Notes under the pieces: generated by a model
Database searches by the model: none
Told to the model about the DNA's origin: nothing
What the model saw: only the letters and a program-made list of their open reading frames with translations
Shown: piece after piece, positions 8,949 to 16,711 of the stretch
Layout of the letters: each line of letters opens with the position of its first letter
How positions within the stretch are numbered: the stretch's first letter is position 1
Program-made: the position numbers and the translations under genes
Origin: Gemmatimonadota bacterium
Lineage (GTDB): Bacteria > Gemmatimonadota > Gemmatimonadetes > Longimicrobiales > Gaopeijiaceae
Length of the DNA stretch: 64,000 bases
Direction: 5' to 3'
Assembly (NCBI GenBank): GCA_040882465.1
Contig: JBBEBG010000022.1
Coordinates: 44,016-108,015 of the forward strand

Positions 8949-11087
8949 TCAGCCTCGGGAAGAAGCCGCCTCGACCTCTTCGACCTTGGAGCCTTCTTCC
9001 TCGATCGCGGCCTTCCGAGAGAGGCGGAGGCGCCCCTTCTCGTCGACAGAGAGAAGCTTGACCCGCGTGACCATCCCGCGCCTCAAAACCTCCTCCGTAT
9101 TCTCCGTGCGCCCCTGGCGAAGCTCCGAGATATGACACAGCCCCTCGACGCCGGGGAGGATCTCGATGAAGGCGCCGAAGGTCGTGACGTTCTTCACCGG
9201 TCCCTGATAGACGCGCCCGACCTCGGGCTCCTGCACGATCGCCTCGATCATCTCGCGCGCCCGGGCCGCCGCCTCACCGGAAACCGCCGCGATCTTCACG
9301 ATCCCCGAGTCCTCGATTTCGATCTTCGCGCCGGTCTCGTCCTGGATCGCGCGAATCGTCTTCCCCTTGGGCCCGATGATCTCGCCGAGCTTCTCCGGAT
9401 TCACCTGGATGGAGGTGATGCGCGGAGCGTGAGGCGAAAGCTCCTCTCTCGGCTCCGCGATCGTCTGGTCCATGATGTCGAGGATGTGCATCCGCGCCGT
9501 ATTCGCGCGTTCCAGGGCCTCCTGGAGGATCTCGCGAGTGAGGCCGTCCACCTTGATGTCCATCTGAATGGAGGTGACTCCCTTCCGGGTCCCCGCGATC
9601 TTGAAGTCCATGTCTCCGAGGGCGTCTTCGAGTCCGAGAATGTCGGTCAGGACAGCGACGCGGTCTCCCTCTTTGATAAGCCCCATCGCGACCCCGGCGC
9701 AGGCGGCCCTCACCGGCACCCCCGCCCCCATGAGGGCGAGAGACGAGCCGCAGACCGTGGCCATCGAGGAAGAGCCGTTCGACTCGAGGACATCCGAGAC
9801 TATCCGAATCGTATAGGGGAAGTCGTCGTACGACGGGAGGAGGGGCTGGATCGCCCGCTCGGCGAGCGCCCCGTGCCCGATCTCACGACGCGATGTGCCG
9901 CGCATCGGCTTCGCTTCCCCCGTGCTGAAGGGGGGAAAGTTGTAGTGGAGCATGAAGGACTTCGTGATCTCTTGGGCCTGGTCGATGGACTCGATCCGCT
10001 GCTCGTCGCGCGACGTCCCCAGGGTCGCAACACAAAGGGCTTGCGTCTGCCCGCGGGTGAAGAGTGCGGAGCCGTGCGTGCGCGGGAGGAGGCCGATCTC
10101 ACAGGAAATGTCGCGGACCGTGCTCAGCTCGCGCCCGTCCGCACGGATTCCTTCGTCGAGGATGCGGTTTCGCATGCTCGACTTCTCGATCCCTCGGAGA
10201 ATCTCGCCGACCTGGTCGCGCGAGCTTTCCATCTCATCGTCGGAGAGCTCGTCCTGGAGGCGCTCCTCGACATCTTCCTTCACCGACGCGAGCGCCTGAC
10301 TGCGCTCCTGCTTTTCGCGGAGCGCCATTGCAGCCGCCACCCTCGACCGGGCCAGGTCCTCGACGCGCGCCGCCAGGCTCGCGTCCGGGAGGCGAGGAGT
10401 CCAAGCCATATCGGGCTGGCGGCGCTCTGCGATCAACTCCTCCTGGATCTTCACGAGCTGGCGAATCCCCTCGTGCGCGACCTCGAGCCCCTCGAGCACT
10501 TCGGCTTCGGGAACTTCGACGGCGCCTCCTTCGACCATGAGCAGGGCGTCCGCCGAGCCGGCCACGACGATGTCCACGTCGGAATAGGCGAGCTGCTGGA
10601 AGGTCGGATTGAGGATCCAGTTTCCGCGAACCCTCCCGACCCGGACGGCGGCGATGGGAACCTGGAAGGGGATCTTGGACATGTTCAGAGCCGCCGACGC
10701 ACCGAAGAGCGCCAGGACATCCGCATCGTTTTCCTGGTCGGCCGAAAGCACCGTGCAAACGACCTGTGTTTCGTAGAGGAAGCCGTCGGGAAAGAGCGGT
10801 CGCAGGGAGCGATCGATCAGGCGGCAGGTGAGAGTCTCCTTCTCGCCCAGGCGCCCCTCCCGCTTGAAGAACCCTCCGGGGATCTTCCCCGCGGCGTAAC
10901 TCTTCTCCCGGTATTCCACCGTCATGGGGAAAAAGGGGAGGTGGGTCGGCCGGTCCTGCACGGTCACCGCGCAGAGCACCACCGTCTCACCGAACTGTAC
11001 CAGGCATGATCCGTGGGCCAACTTGGCGAGGCGCCCTGTCTCGAGCGTCAGCGTGCGCCCCGCGAACTCGCGTTCAATTCTTTGCAT
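8949..11087 (-). CDS. pnp: Polyribonucleotide nucleotidyltransferase
   Basis: A 712-residue phosphorolytic 3'-5' exoribonuclease. Two RNase PH repeats, a KH domain with its GPKG loop (about residues 560-590) and a C-terminal S1 domain (VTTFGAFIEILPGVEGLCHI) are in the normal order. The ATG at 11087 follows a GGAGA ribosome-binding site. It is downstream of rpsO, as in many bacteria, with a 270-base spacer that contains a hairpin. The C-terminus ends in a short Glu/Ser-rich tail. Confidence 0.97.
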   Translation of the reverse strand: MQRIEREFAGRTLTLETGRLAKLAHGSCLVQFGETVVLCAVTVQDRPTHLPFFPMTVEYREKSYAAGKIPGGFFKREGRLGEKETLTCRLIDRSLRPLFPDGFLYETQVVCTVLSADQENDADVLALFGASAALNMSKIPFQVPIAAVRVGRVRGNWILNPTFQQLAYSDVDIVVAGSADALLMVEGGAVEVPEAEVLEGLEVAHEGIRQLVKIQEELIAERRQPDMAWTPRLPDASLAARVEDLARSRVAAAMALREKQERSQALASVKEDVEERLQDELSDDEMESSRDQVGEILRGIEKSSMRNRILDEGIRADGRELSTVRDISCEIGLLPRTHGSALFTRGQTQALCVATLGTSRDEQRIESIDQAQEITKSFMLHYNFPPFSTGEAKPMRGTSRREIGHGALAERAIQPLLPSYDDFPYTIRIVSDVLESNGSSSMATVCGSSLALMGAGVPVRAACAGVAMGLIKEGDRVAVLTDILGLEDALGDMDFKIAGTRKGVTSIQMDIKVDGLTREILQEALERANTARMHILDIMDQTIAEPREELSPHAPRITSIQVNPEKLGEIIGPKGKTIRAIQDETGAKIEIEDSGIVKIAAVSGEAAARAREMIEAIVQEPEVGRVYQGPVKNVTTFGAFIEILPGVEGLCHISELRQGRTENTEEVLRRGMVTRVKLLSVDEKGRLRLSRKAAIEEEGSKVEEVEAASSRG

Positions 11088-11283
11088 TGTTCTCCGTTCC
11101 GTTCACCGCATGTGATCGTTGTACGCGGGATGCGGAGGGTGTTCCGCCCGCGCGCCTTGCCTTCGCTTCAACGATTCCGCGGATCCGGATCGGTGCGACC
11201 GCCGTTCCGCCGGGGGATCCCATTCGGGTCCGCCGGGGGTCCAGCTTCAGTGCGGGTCGACCTGTCCGGTCCGGGAACACTCA

Positions 11284-11301
11284 CAGGTCTACGAAGACCT
11301 G
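11284..11301 (-). other. Perfect hairpin in the rpsO-pnp spacer
   Basis: A 7-bp perfect stem (11284-11290 with 11295-11301) and 4-base loop lies about 57 bases after the rpsO stop. There is no T-tract, so it is not a simple terminator. In Escherichia coli the rpsO-pnp spacer carries an RNase III-cleaved stem through which PNPase autoregulates; whether this hairpin does the same is inference. The rest of 11088-11357 shows no gene. Confidence 0.4.
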
Positions 11302-11357
11302 CCAAAGAAGAAGCGGCGACCAGGGATCCCCGGGCCGCCGCGTCTCCGGCCTTCCAC

Positions 11358-11630
11358 CTATTTCCGGAGCCCCAACTCGTCAATGAGGCGCCGGTAATGG
11401 TCGAGGTCCGTTCGCTTCAGATACTCCAGTAGGCGCCGCCTGCGCCCCACCATCTTGAGGAGGCCCTGCCGGGAGTGGTGATCGGCCTTGTGTTTCTCGA
11501 AGTGGTCCCGCAGATGATCGATCCGCTGGGTGAGAAGCGCGATCTGAACCGCCGTGCTGCCGCGGTCGTTCTCGTGCGATTGATGCTTCTGGACCACCTT
11601 CTGCCGTGCTTCGGCGCTCACACTGGACAT
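11358..11630 (-). CDS. rpsO: 30S ribosomal protein S15
   Basis: A 90-residue S15 that binds 16S rRNA during platform assembly. The typical segments GSTAVQIALLTQRIDHLRDH and HHSRQGLLKMVGRRRRLLEY are present and the length is normal (about 89). It precedes pnp. The ATG at 11630 is clear. Confidence 0.97.
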   Translation of the reverse strand: MSSVSAEARQKVVQKHQSHENDRGSTAVQIALLTQRIDHLRDHFEKHKADHHSRQGLLKMVGRRRRLLEYLKRTDLDHYRRLIDELGLRK

Positions 11631-11724
11631 GACGTCGCTCGTTTACCCTGGTTCTTCGACCGGTCGGCGGGCGCCGCCGGGGCGTGGTTGTTCACTAATC
11701 CTCAGGCCGTATTAGCCTTGAAAA

Positions 11725-13299
11725 CTATCTCGATCCCTCATCGGCAACAACCCCGGACCCTCCCCTCCTGGCAGGCATTCCCCAGAGCTCCGCGGGTCTC
11801 TCGAGCCGTCCCCCGCCGATTCCGATGGCGATGAGCGCGGCCATGCCCATGACGATCCCCGCCGTGATGAACACTTCCCGGAAAGTCGCAACCTGCGCCT
11901 CGGAAACGAGATCCAGGAATTCTGGTGAACCAAAATCGAGGGCGCCGGCGCGCGCGTAGAAGCGCCCCAGCCCGTGGGAGGTCAGGAGGGCCGCCCCCAC
12001 CAGCATTCCCGCCATCCGGGCCAGGGTGAGCCAGGCGGCGGCGGTCGCTCTCTCCTCCTCCGCGACCCGCTGCAGGACCGCCGCGCCCAAAGGCGCCAAC
12101 ACCAATCCGAAGCCGAGCCCGCCGACGAGTTGGGGGACGGATCGCATGAGCTGGGTGAGCTCCGCATCCCATCCCTGAAGCCCCGCGAACCCCGCAGCGA
12201 TGAGGACACACCCGGCGACGGCGGTCGGGCGAAGGCCCATGCGGCCGCCGAGCCATCCTCCCAGGAGAGCGCCCAGCGGCACCGCAATCGTCAGCCGCAT
12301 GAGGGTGAGGCCGCCCTCGAGCGCGCCTTCGACGAGGACGAGGTTCACGAAAAGGGGAACGCCCATGAGCGCGGTGATGAGCCCCGCCCCAACCAGAAAC
12401 ATCGTCAGGTTCGCGCAGGCGGTGCGCGGCTCGCTGAGGGCGCCGAGCCGCACCATGGGGTACCCGCCTCGTGCCTCCAGGCGGAGCTCGTGGAGGACGA
12501 ACCCCATTGCGAGGGCGGCAGCGACCGCAAGGATCGCGAGCGTCCAAGAAAGGGGCCTGGGAAAGATCGGGTCGTTCACGAGCCCGTACGTCAGGACCGC
12601 GAGGGCGAGTCCCAGGAGGGCCGCGCCCGCCCAATCAATGCGCCCCTCGCGTCGCGTTCCGGTCGCGAGCCACCAGGCGCCAATGAGCGTCGGGAGGACG
12701 AGGGGGAGGTTCACCCAGAAGACGGCCCTCCACCCCCACCACTCGGTGATCACCCCCCCCCACGCCGGACCGATGAGCGCCCCGGCCTCGGTGGCGGCTG
12801 CGATCGCGCCGAGCCCCATGAGGCGGCGCTCCGGTGGGAGTTGATCTACGACGATCGCCATCGCGACCGGGACGACCCCTCCCCCGCCAACCGCCTGGAG
12901 CGCCCGGGCGGTCACGATCCAAGGGAAGGAGGGCGCCAACGCGACCAGCGTGCTCCCGATCATGAAAACCAAGAGGGTCACGGCAAAGATCCGCGCGAGT
13001 CCGTAGACGTCCGCGATCCTCCCTACGATCGGAAGGGCGACGAGGTATCCGAGGAGGTAGCCGTTCACGACCCAGGACGACTGGTAGAACTGGTCCACCG
13101 TGAGCCCCACGTCAGTGATCAGGGCAGGGAGGACGACGACGATGGAGGTCTGGTCGTTCGCGCTGTGGAAGACGCCCCAGGCGACCAGGAGGAGGAGAAG
13201 ATTTCCTCGCGACGGATCAACGCCGCGCCGCAGGAGCCACCCGGACTGGAGCCAGTCGGGGACGCGCCTGATCCGTGCGGCGGCGAAGCCGTCGGTCAC
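11725..13299 (-). CDS. MFS transporter, DHA2-like 14-TM (P55-like candidate)
   Basis: A 524-residue major facilitator with about 14 hydrophobic helices. The motif A-like segment GRIADVYGLARIFAVTLLV follows TM2 and an ALQAVGGGGVVPVAMAIV motif C-like segment is present. A GTG at 13299 with GGGGAG upstream is the start. It lies 25 bases after a LppX/LprG-type lipoprotein gene on the same strand. In mycobacteria an LprG lipoprotein and the P55 (Rv1410c) 14-TM transporter form one operon that exports lipids; the same arrangement here suggests, but does not prove, the same job. Confidence 0.85.
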   Translation of the reverse strand: MTDGFAAARIRRVPDWLQSGWLLRRGVDPSRGNLLLLLVAWGVFHSANDQTSIVVVLPALITDVGLTVDQFYQSSWVVNGYLLGYLVALPIVGRIADVYGLARIFAVTLLVFMIGSTLVALAPSFPWIVTARALQAVGGGGVVPVAMAIVVDQLPPERRLMGLGAIAAATEAGALIGPAWGGVITEWWGWRAVFWVNLPLVLPTLIGAWWLATGTRREGRIDWAGAALLGLALAVLTYGLVNDPIFPRPLSWTLAILAVAAALAMGFVLHELRLEARGGYPMVRLGALSEPRTACANLTMFLVGAGLITALMGVPLFVNLVLVEGALEGGLTLMRLTIAVPLGALLGGWLGGRMGLRPTAVAGCVLIAAGFAGLQGWDAELTQLMRSVPQLVGGLGFGLVLAPLGAAVLQRVAEEERATAAAWLTLARMAGMLVGAALLTSHGLGRFYARAGALDFGSPEFLDLVSEAQVATFREVFITAGIVMGMAALIAIGIGGGRLERPAELWGMPARRGGSGVVADEGSR

Positions 13300-13324
13300 G
13301 CTCCCCTACCCGCGACAGGTCGCC

Positions 13325-14014
13325 TCAAAGGGGCGCGGTGATCTCGAAGGTGGCGCCGAACTGGGAGAGCGTGAGGCGGCGAACGACCGTCGAATCGTCG
13401 CCGTCGGCAAGCGTGCCGCGGATCTCGATCCGGTGCACGACAGGGTCCTCGCTTCCGATCCAGGTTCGCGCGGTCAAGGGGCGGCCGGCAGGGACGCCGG
13501 GGATGAGCAGGGCGAGCGCCCCAGAGTCCAGACTACCGTCGACGATATGGGTCTCGACACCCCCCACGACCTCGGTCCCGGTCAGAGTCGGCGTGCCGAT
13601 CCCGCGAATGACCGCGGTCACTCCCGTCGCTGGATCGAAGAACTCAGAGATGCTGAGCGCCTGGGGAGTCCACGCGCCAGTGAGCGGGTTCGTCATCCAT
13701 GCGCCCTCCGGCACGATAATCAGCTGCAAATTGACGGCGAGAGGGCCGGTTCTTCCCATCACGTCGGCGCGGAGGCGCTCGCCGTTTGCGATCTCCCCCT
13801 CAGCGCGCTCCATGGCGAGCCCTCCAACGATCATCGTGGTTCCGTTTTCGTGCTCGAGAAGAAAGGCGAAGGAATTGACCTCGCTCATTCGGTCCGCGGA
13901 TGACGCAACGAGCTCAGCCGGATCCGGCGCTCCTCCGTCCCCGTCCCCACCGCAAGAGGCCAGGAGGGCGAAAGCGAGAAGAGAGGTGGCCCGCATCTTG
14001 GTCCGCATGAACAT
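13325..14014 (-). CDS. LppX/LprAFG-like lipoprotein
   Basis: A 229-residue lipoprotein with a short basic n-region, a hydrophobic core and a lipobox ending at Cys21 (LLASC), followed by an acidic, Gly-rich linker. The mature part has the repeated beta-strand pattern of the LppX_LprAFG family, whose members carry lipids across the periplasm. The ATG at 14014 is preferred over upstream ATGs at 14047 and 14056 because GGAGA lies eight bases upstream and the signal peptide then begins normally. The partner MFS gene follows at 25 bases. Confidence 0.8.
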   Translation of the reverse strand: MFMRTKMRATSLLAFALLASCGGDGDGGAPDPAELVASSADRMSEVNSFAFLLEHENGTTMIVGGLAMERAEGEIANGERLRADVMGRTGPLAVNLQLIIVPEGAWMTNPLTGAWTPQALSISEFFDPATGVTAVIRGIGTPTLTGTEVVGGVETHIVDGSLDSGALALLIPGVPAGRPLTARTWIGSEDPVVHRIEIRGTLADGDDSTVVRRLTLSQFGATFEITAPL

Positions 14015-14063
14015 GGAGGTTGTCTCCAACGGAAGGGTCTTTTTCATCGAGGGCATCGGTCTC

Positions 14064-15035
14064 TTATCGCTCCGGACCTTCCACCGTTCCGCGGTCCGCA
14101 GCGAGAACCTCCCGGGCGGCGGCCACGTCGGCCTCCATCTGGCGCACGAGCGCCTGCGCCGACTCGAAGGCGCCCACGGGACGCAAGTACCGGATCAGGT
14201 CCACCCGCACTTCCTCTCCGTACACGTCTCGGTCGAAGTCCAGGACATGGAGCTCGATCGTGGGCGGCGATCCCCGGAAGGTCGGCCGCGGGCCCAGATG
14301 AAGTGCCCCGCAGAATACGCCATCCCGGAAAGCGGCGCGAACCGCATAGATCCCGGCCGGGGGAAGCGCCTTCTCCTGGCTCCCGATCTCGAGGTTCGCG
14401 GTCGGAAAACCGAGCGTCCGTCCGCGCCTGTCTCCATGCACCACGAAGCCGCGCATCGAATAGGGACGGCCGAGCCCTTCTCGAGCGGCATCCATGTCTC
14501 CCGCCGAGACCGCGTCCCGGATCCGACTGGACGAGATGGGTCCGCCCCCCATCTCCACCGGTCCCACCACAGCGACCTCGAAGCCCAGCTCATCCCCGAT
14601 TTCCCGGAGCGTGTCCACGTCGCCGGACCGACCGCGCCCAAACCCATGATCGTACCCGATCACGAGTTCTTCAACTCCCAGGCGGCCCACCAGGATTTCT
14701 TCGACGAAGCGCCGGGGGGAGTAACGCGAAAGCGCCTGCGTGAAGCTCAGGAAAACCGCGTAGTCGAGGCCGCTTTCGGCGAGGATTTCCTTCTTCTCGA
14801 CCGGGGTCGTCAGGAGGCGCGGCGCCGCCTCCGGCCGGACGATGCGGAGCGGATGGGGATGAAAGGTGAGGAGGACCGCGCGCCGTCCCGTGACGCGTGC
14901 GCGTTCCTGGATCTCCAGGAGAACGGCCCAGTGACCCCGATGCACGCCGTCGAAGGTGCCGACCGTCGCCACAGTGCCCCGGCCATCAGCCGGAAGCCCA
15001 GGAGGAAGGGTCAGGTCGATCGCGGATTCGCTCAA
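14064..15035 (-). CDS. ribF: Bifunctional riboflavin kinase / FAD synthetase
   Basis: A 323-residue enzyme that phosphorylates riboflavin and adenylylates FMN. The N-terminal nucleotidyltransferase has GTFDGVHRGH and ISSSRIRDAV; the C-terminal kinase has GRTLGFPTANL and ELHVLDFDRDVYGE. It starts at 15035 with a four-base overlap with the truB stop. Confidence 0.96.
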   Translation of the reverse strand: MSESAIDLTLPPGLPADGRGTVATVGTFDGVHRGHWAVLLEIQERARVTGRRAVLLTFHPHPLRIVRPEAAPRLLTTPVEKKEILAESGLDYAVFLSFTQALSRYSPRRFVEEILVGRLGVEELVIGYDHGFGRGRSGDVDTLREIGDELGFEVAVVGPVEMGGGPISSSRIRDAVSAGDMDAAREGLGRPYSMRGFVVHGDRRGRTLGFPTANLEIGSQEKALPPAGIYAVRAAFRDGVFCGALHLGPRPTFRGSPPTIELHVLDFDRDVYGEEVRVDLIRYLRPVGAFESAQALVRQMEADVAAAREVLAADRGTVEGPER

Positions 15036-15925
15036 GCGATGAACACCTTTTTCGGGCGAATCAGGTCTCCGTCGCGCTCGGCCACCGCGACGAGGGCGTC
15101 GCCGCGGGCCACGGCGATCGGTCCAGCCTCCTCGGGGACACCATATTCGCCCGCCGCGAGCGCCTGGCCCATCGCGAGCTTCCCTGCCTCCTCGTCACCC
15201 ACGTCGATCCGCGTGAGGTGCGCGAGAGCGCCGAGGGGCGGGAGCCAAGCCTCCGCGACGCGGGCCGCGTCCCCCAGGAGATCATAGGGAAGCGCTTCCT
15301 CGATGCGGAACGGTCCGATCGCGAGCCGCCGGAGCTCTACGAGGTGGGCTCCAACCCCGAGACGCTCGCCGAGATCCCGGGCGAGGGCACGCACGTACGT
15401 TCCGGTCGAGCAACGCACTCGAAAGCGCACGTCCGGGAGCGCCAGCTCCTCGATTACGATTTCGTGGATCGTCACGGAAACGGCCGCGAGCTCGACGGTT
15501 TCGCCCGCCCGCACGCGCCGATGCGCGGGGCGTCCACCCACCTTCTTCGCGGAATAGGCGGGGGGGACTTGCACGATCTCTCGCCGAAAGGAGGCCATCG
15601 TCTCCTCGATCACCGCCGGCTCGAGATCCACCCAGGCATCGGAGACAGCGACCACTTCACCTTCCCGGTCGTCCGTGGTCGTGCATATCCCCAATCTCGC
15701 CGTCGCGCGGTACTCCTTCGCGAATCCGTCGAAGTATTCGGCGAGCCGGGTGGTCGTCCCGAGAAGGAGAAGGAGGAGTCCCGACGCGAAGGGGTCGAGG
15801 GTCCCGGTGTGCCCGATCCGGCGGAGGCCGAGGGCCCGCCTCGCGGAGGCAACCACATCGTGGGAGGTCAGGCCCATGGGCTTGTCCACAGGGAGGAGCC
15901 CATCCGCCAACGGGGCACCCTTCAC
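15032..15925 (-). CDS. truB: tRNA pseudouridine(55) synthase
   Basis: A 297-residue TruB that makes Psi55 in the T-arm of tRNAs. The catalytic motif GHTGTLDPFASGLL places the nucleophilic Asp at residue 44. The C-terminal PUA-like region is present. The start is GTG at 15925, which overlaps the rbfA stop as GTGA; it also overlaps ribF downstream. Confidence 0.96.
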   Translation of the reverse strand: MKGAPLADGLLPVDKPMGLTSHDVVASARRALGLRRIGHTGTLDPFASGLLLLLLGTTTRLAEYFDGFAKEYRATARLGICTTTDDREGEVVAVSDAWVDLEPAVIEETMASFRREIVQVPPAYSAKKVGGRPAHRRVRAGETVELAAVSVTIHEIVIEELALPDVRFRVRCSTGTYVRALARDLGERLGVGAHLVELRRLAIGPFRIEEALPYDLLGDAARVAEAWLPPLGALAHLTRIDVGDEEAGKLAMGQALAAGEYGVPEEAGPIAVARGDALVAVAERDGDLIRPKKVFIA

Positions 15926-16362
15926 TCTTCGCCCTCGGCGTCGGGATCGCCCACCTCGGGCACCGCCGAAGAGGCCTCGCCATCCCCCGAAGTCTCGTCC
16001 GGCTCCCCCGCCGCATGCGGAAGGACCTCCTGCAGGATGCGTTCGATGCGGCTGGCCGTCTCCATCGTGGTATCCGGTTCGAAGCGCAGCTCGGGCACCC
16101 GGCGCGCCCGTAGCACCTTCCCCAGTTCCCGTCGGATGAAGGGGGCGGCGTGGTCGAGTCCCTCGAGGACGCCCTCGAGATCGCCCTCCGTCTTCGTGGG
16201 GTCTGGACGCACGAAGATCCGCGCCATCCAGAGGTCGGGCGTTACATTGACCGCGGTCACCGTGGGGAGCCCCACGCGGGGGTCTCGAACCTCCGTGCGC
16301 AAGATTTCGGAGACCTCACGGCGGATCTGCTCATTGAGCCTCGCAAGTCGCCTGTTCGCCAT
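15922..16362 (-). CDS. rbfA: Ribosome-binding factor A
   Basis: A 146-residue 30S maturation factor with the KH-like core (RRLARLNEQIRREVSEILRT, then a VTAVNVTPDLWMARIFV strand, and ELRFEPDTTME). A Glu/Asp-rich C-terminal tail of about 25 residues is extra. It is in the usual infB-rbfA-truB order, with DUF503 between infB and rbfA. Confidence 0.94.
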   Translation of the reverse strand: MANRRLARLNEQIRREVSEILRTEVRDPRVGLPTVTAVNVTPDLWMARIFVRPDPTKTEGDLEGVLEGLDHAAPFIRRELGKVLRARRVPELRFEPDTTMETASRIERILQEVLPHAAGEPDETSGDGEASSAVPEVGDPDAEGEE

Positions 16363-16410
16363 CGCGGGGCCCCAAGGTGTGGAATGTGAGGGGGCCCGCC
16401 GGCCCCGGGG

Positions 16411-16698
16411 TCAGAGGATCTCGCGTTTGGAACGCGATACGACCGCGCCACTTCGCTCCACGACGAACCGGTCGATCTTGTCCGCTACGGACTGGGCGAG
16501 GTGCCCGTCGGAAACGACCAGGGCGACAGTGACCTCCGCGCGGTCGTGCTCGTCCTGGTAGCCCGTCTCCGCAACCGAGACGTTGAACCCGTGGCGAAGG
16601 CGGTCTTTGAGCGACCGAACGACGGTCCTTTTTCCCTTGAGGGAACGGCACCCCGGGATTCGCAGCTCCCAGGTCAGTACGAGGACGGTGGAGGGGAT
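16411..16698 (-). CDS. DUF503 / YlxP-like protein, start codon unusual
   Basis: A small protein of about 95 residues with the family core ELRIPGCRSLKGKRTVVRSL, an AETGYQDEHDRAEVTVALVV strand pair and the DKIDRFVVERSGA end. The family is usually coded between infB and rbfA; its role is not firmly known. No ATG, GTG or TTG lies at the conserved N-terminus. The family alignment by eye points to an ATC at 16698, ten bases after AGGAG. An in-frame TTG at 16758 would add 20 residues coded inside infB. I give the ATC start as a hypothesis. Confidence 0.75.
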   Translation of the reverse strand: MPSTVLVLTWELRIPGCRSLKGKRTVVRSLKDRLRHGFNVSVAETGYQDEHDRAEVTVALVVSDGHLAQSVADKIDRFVVERSGAVVSRSKREIL

Positions 16699-16711
16699 TC
16701 CGGGGAAGCTC

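Noticed and set aside
8829..11009. Plus-strand open frame of 726 codons opposite pnp
   Set aside because: It is the antisense shadow of pnp in high-GC DNA; residues are Arg/Asp/His-rich and show no family pattern, while pnp motifs are complete.
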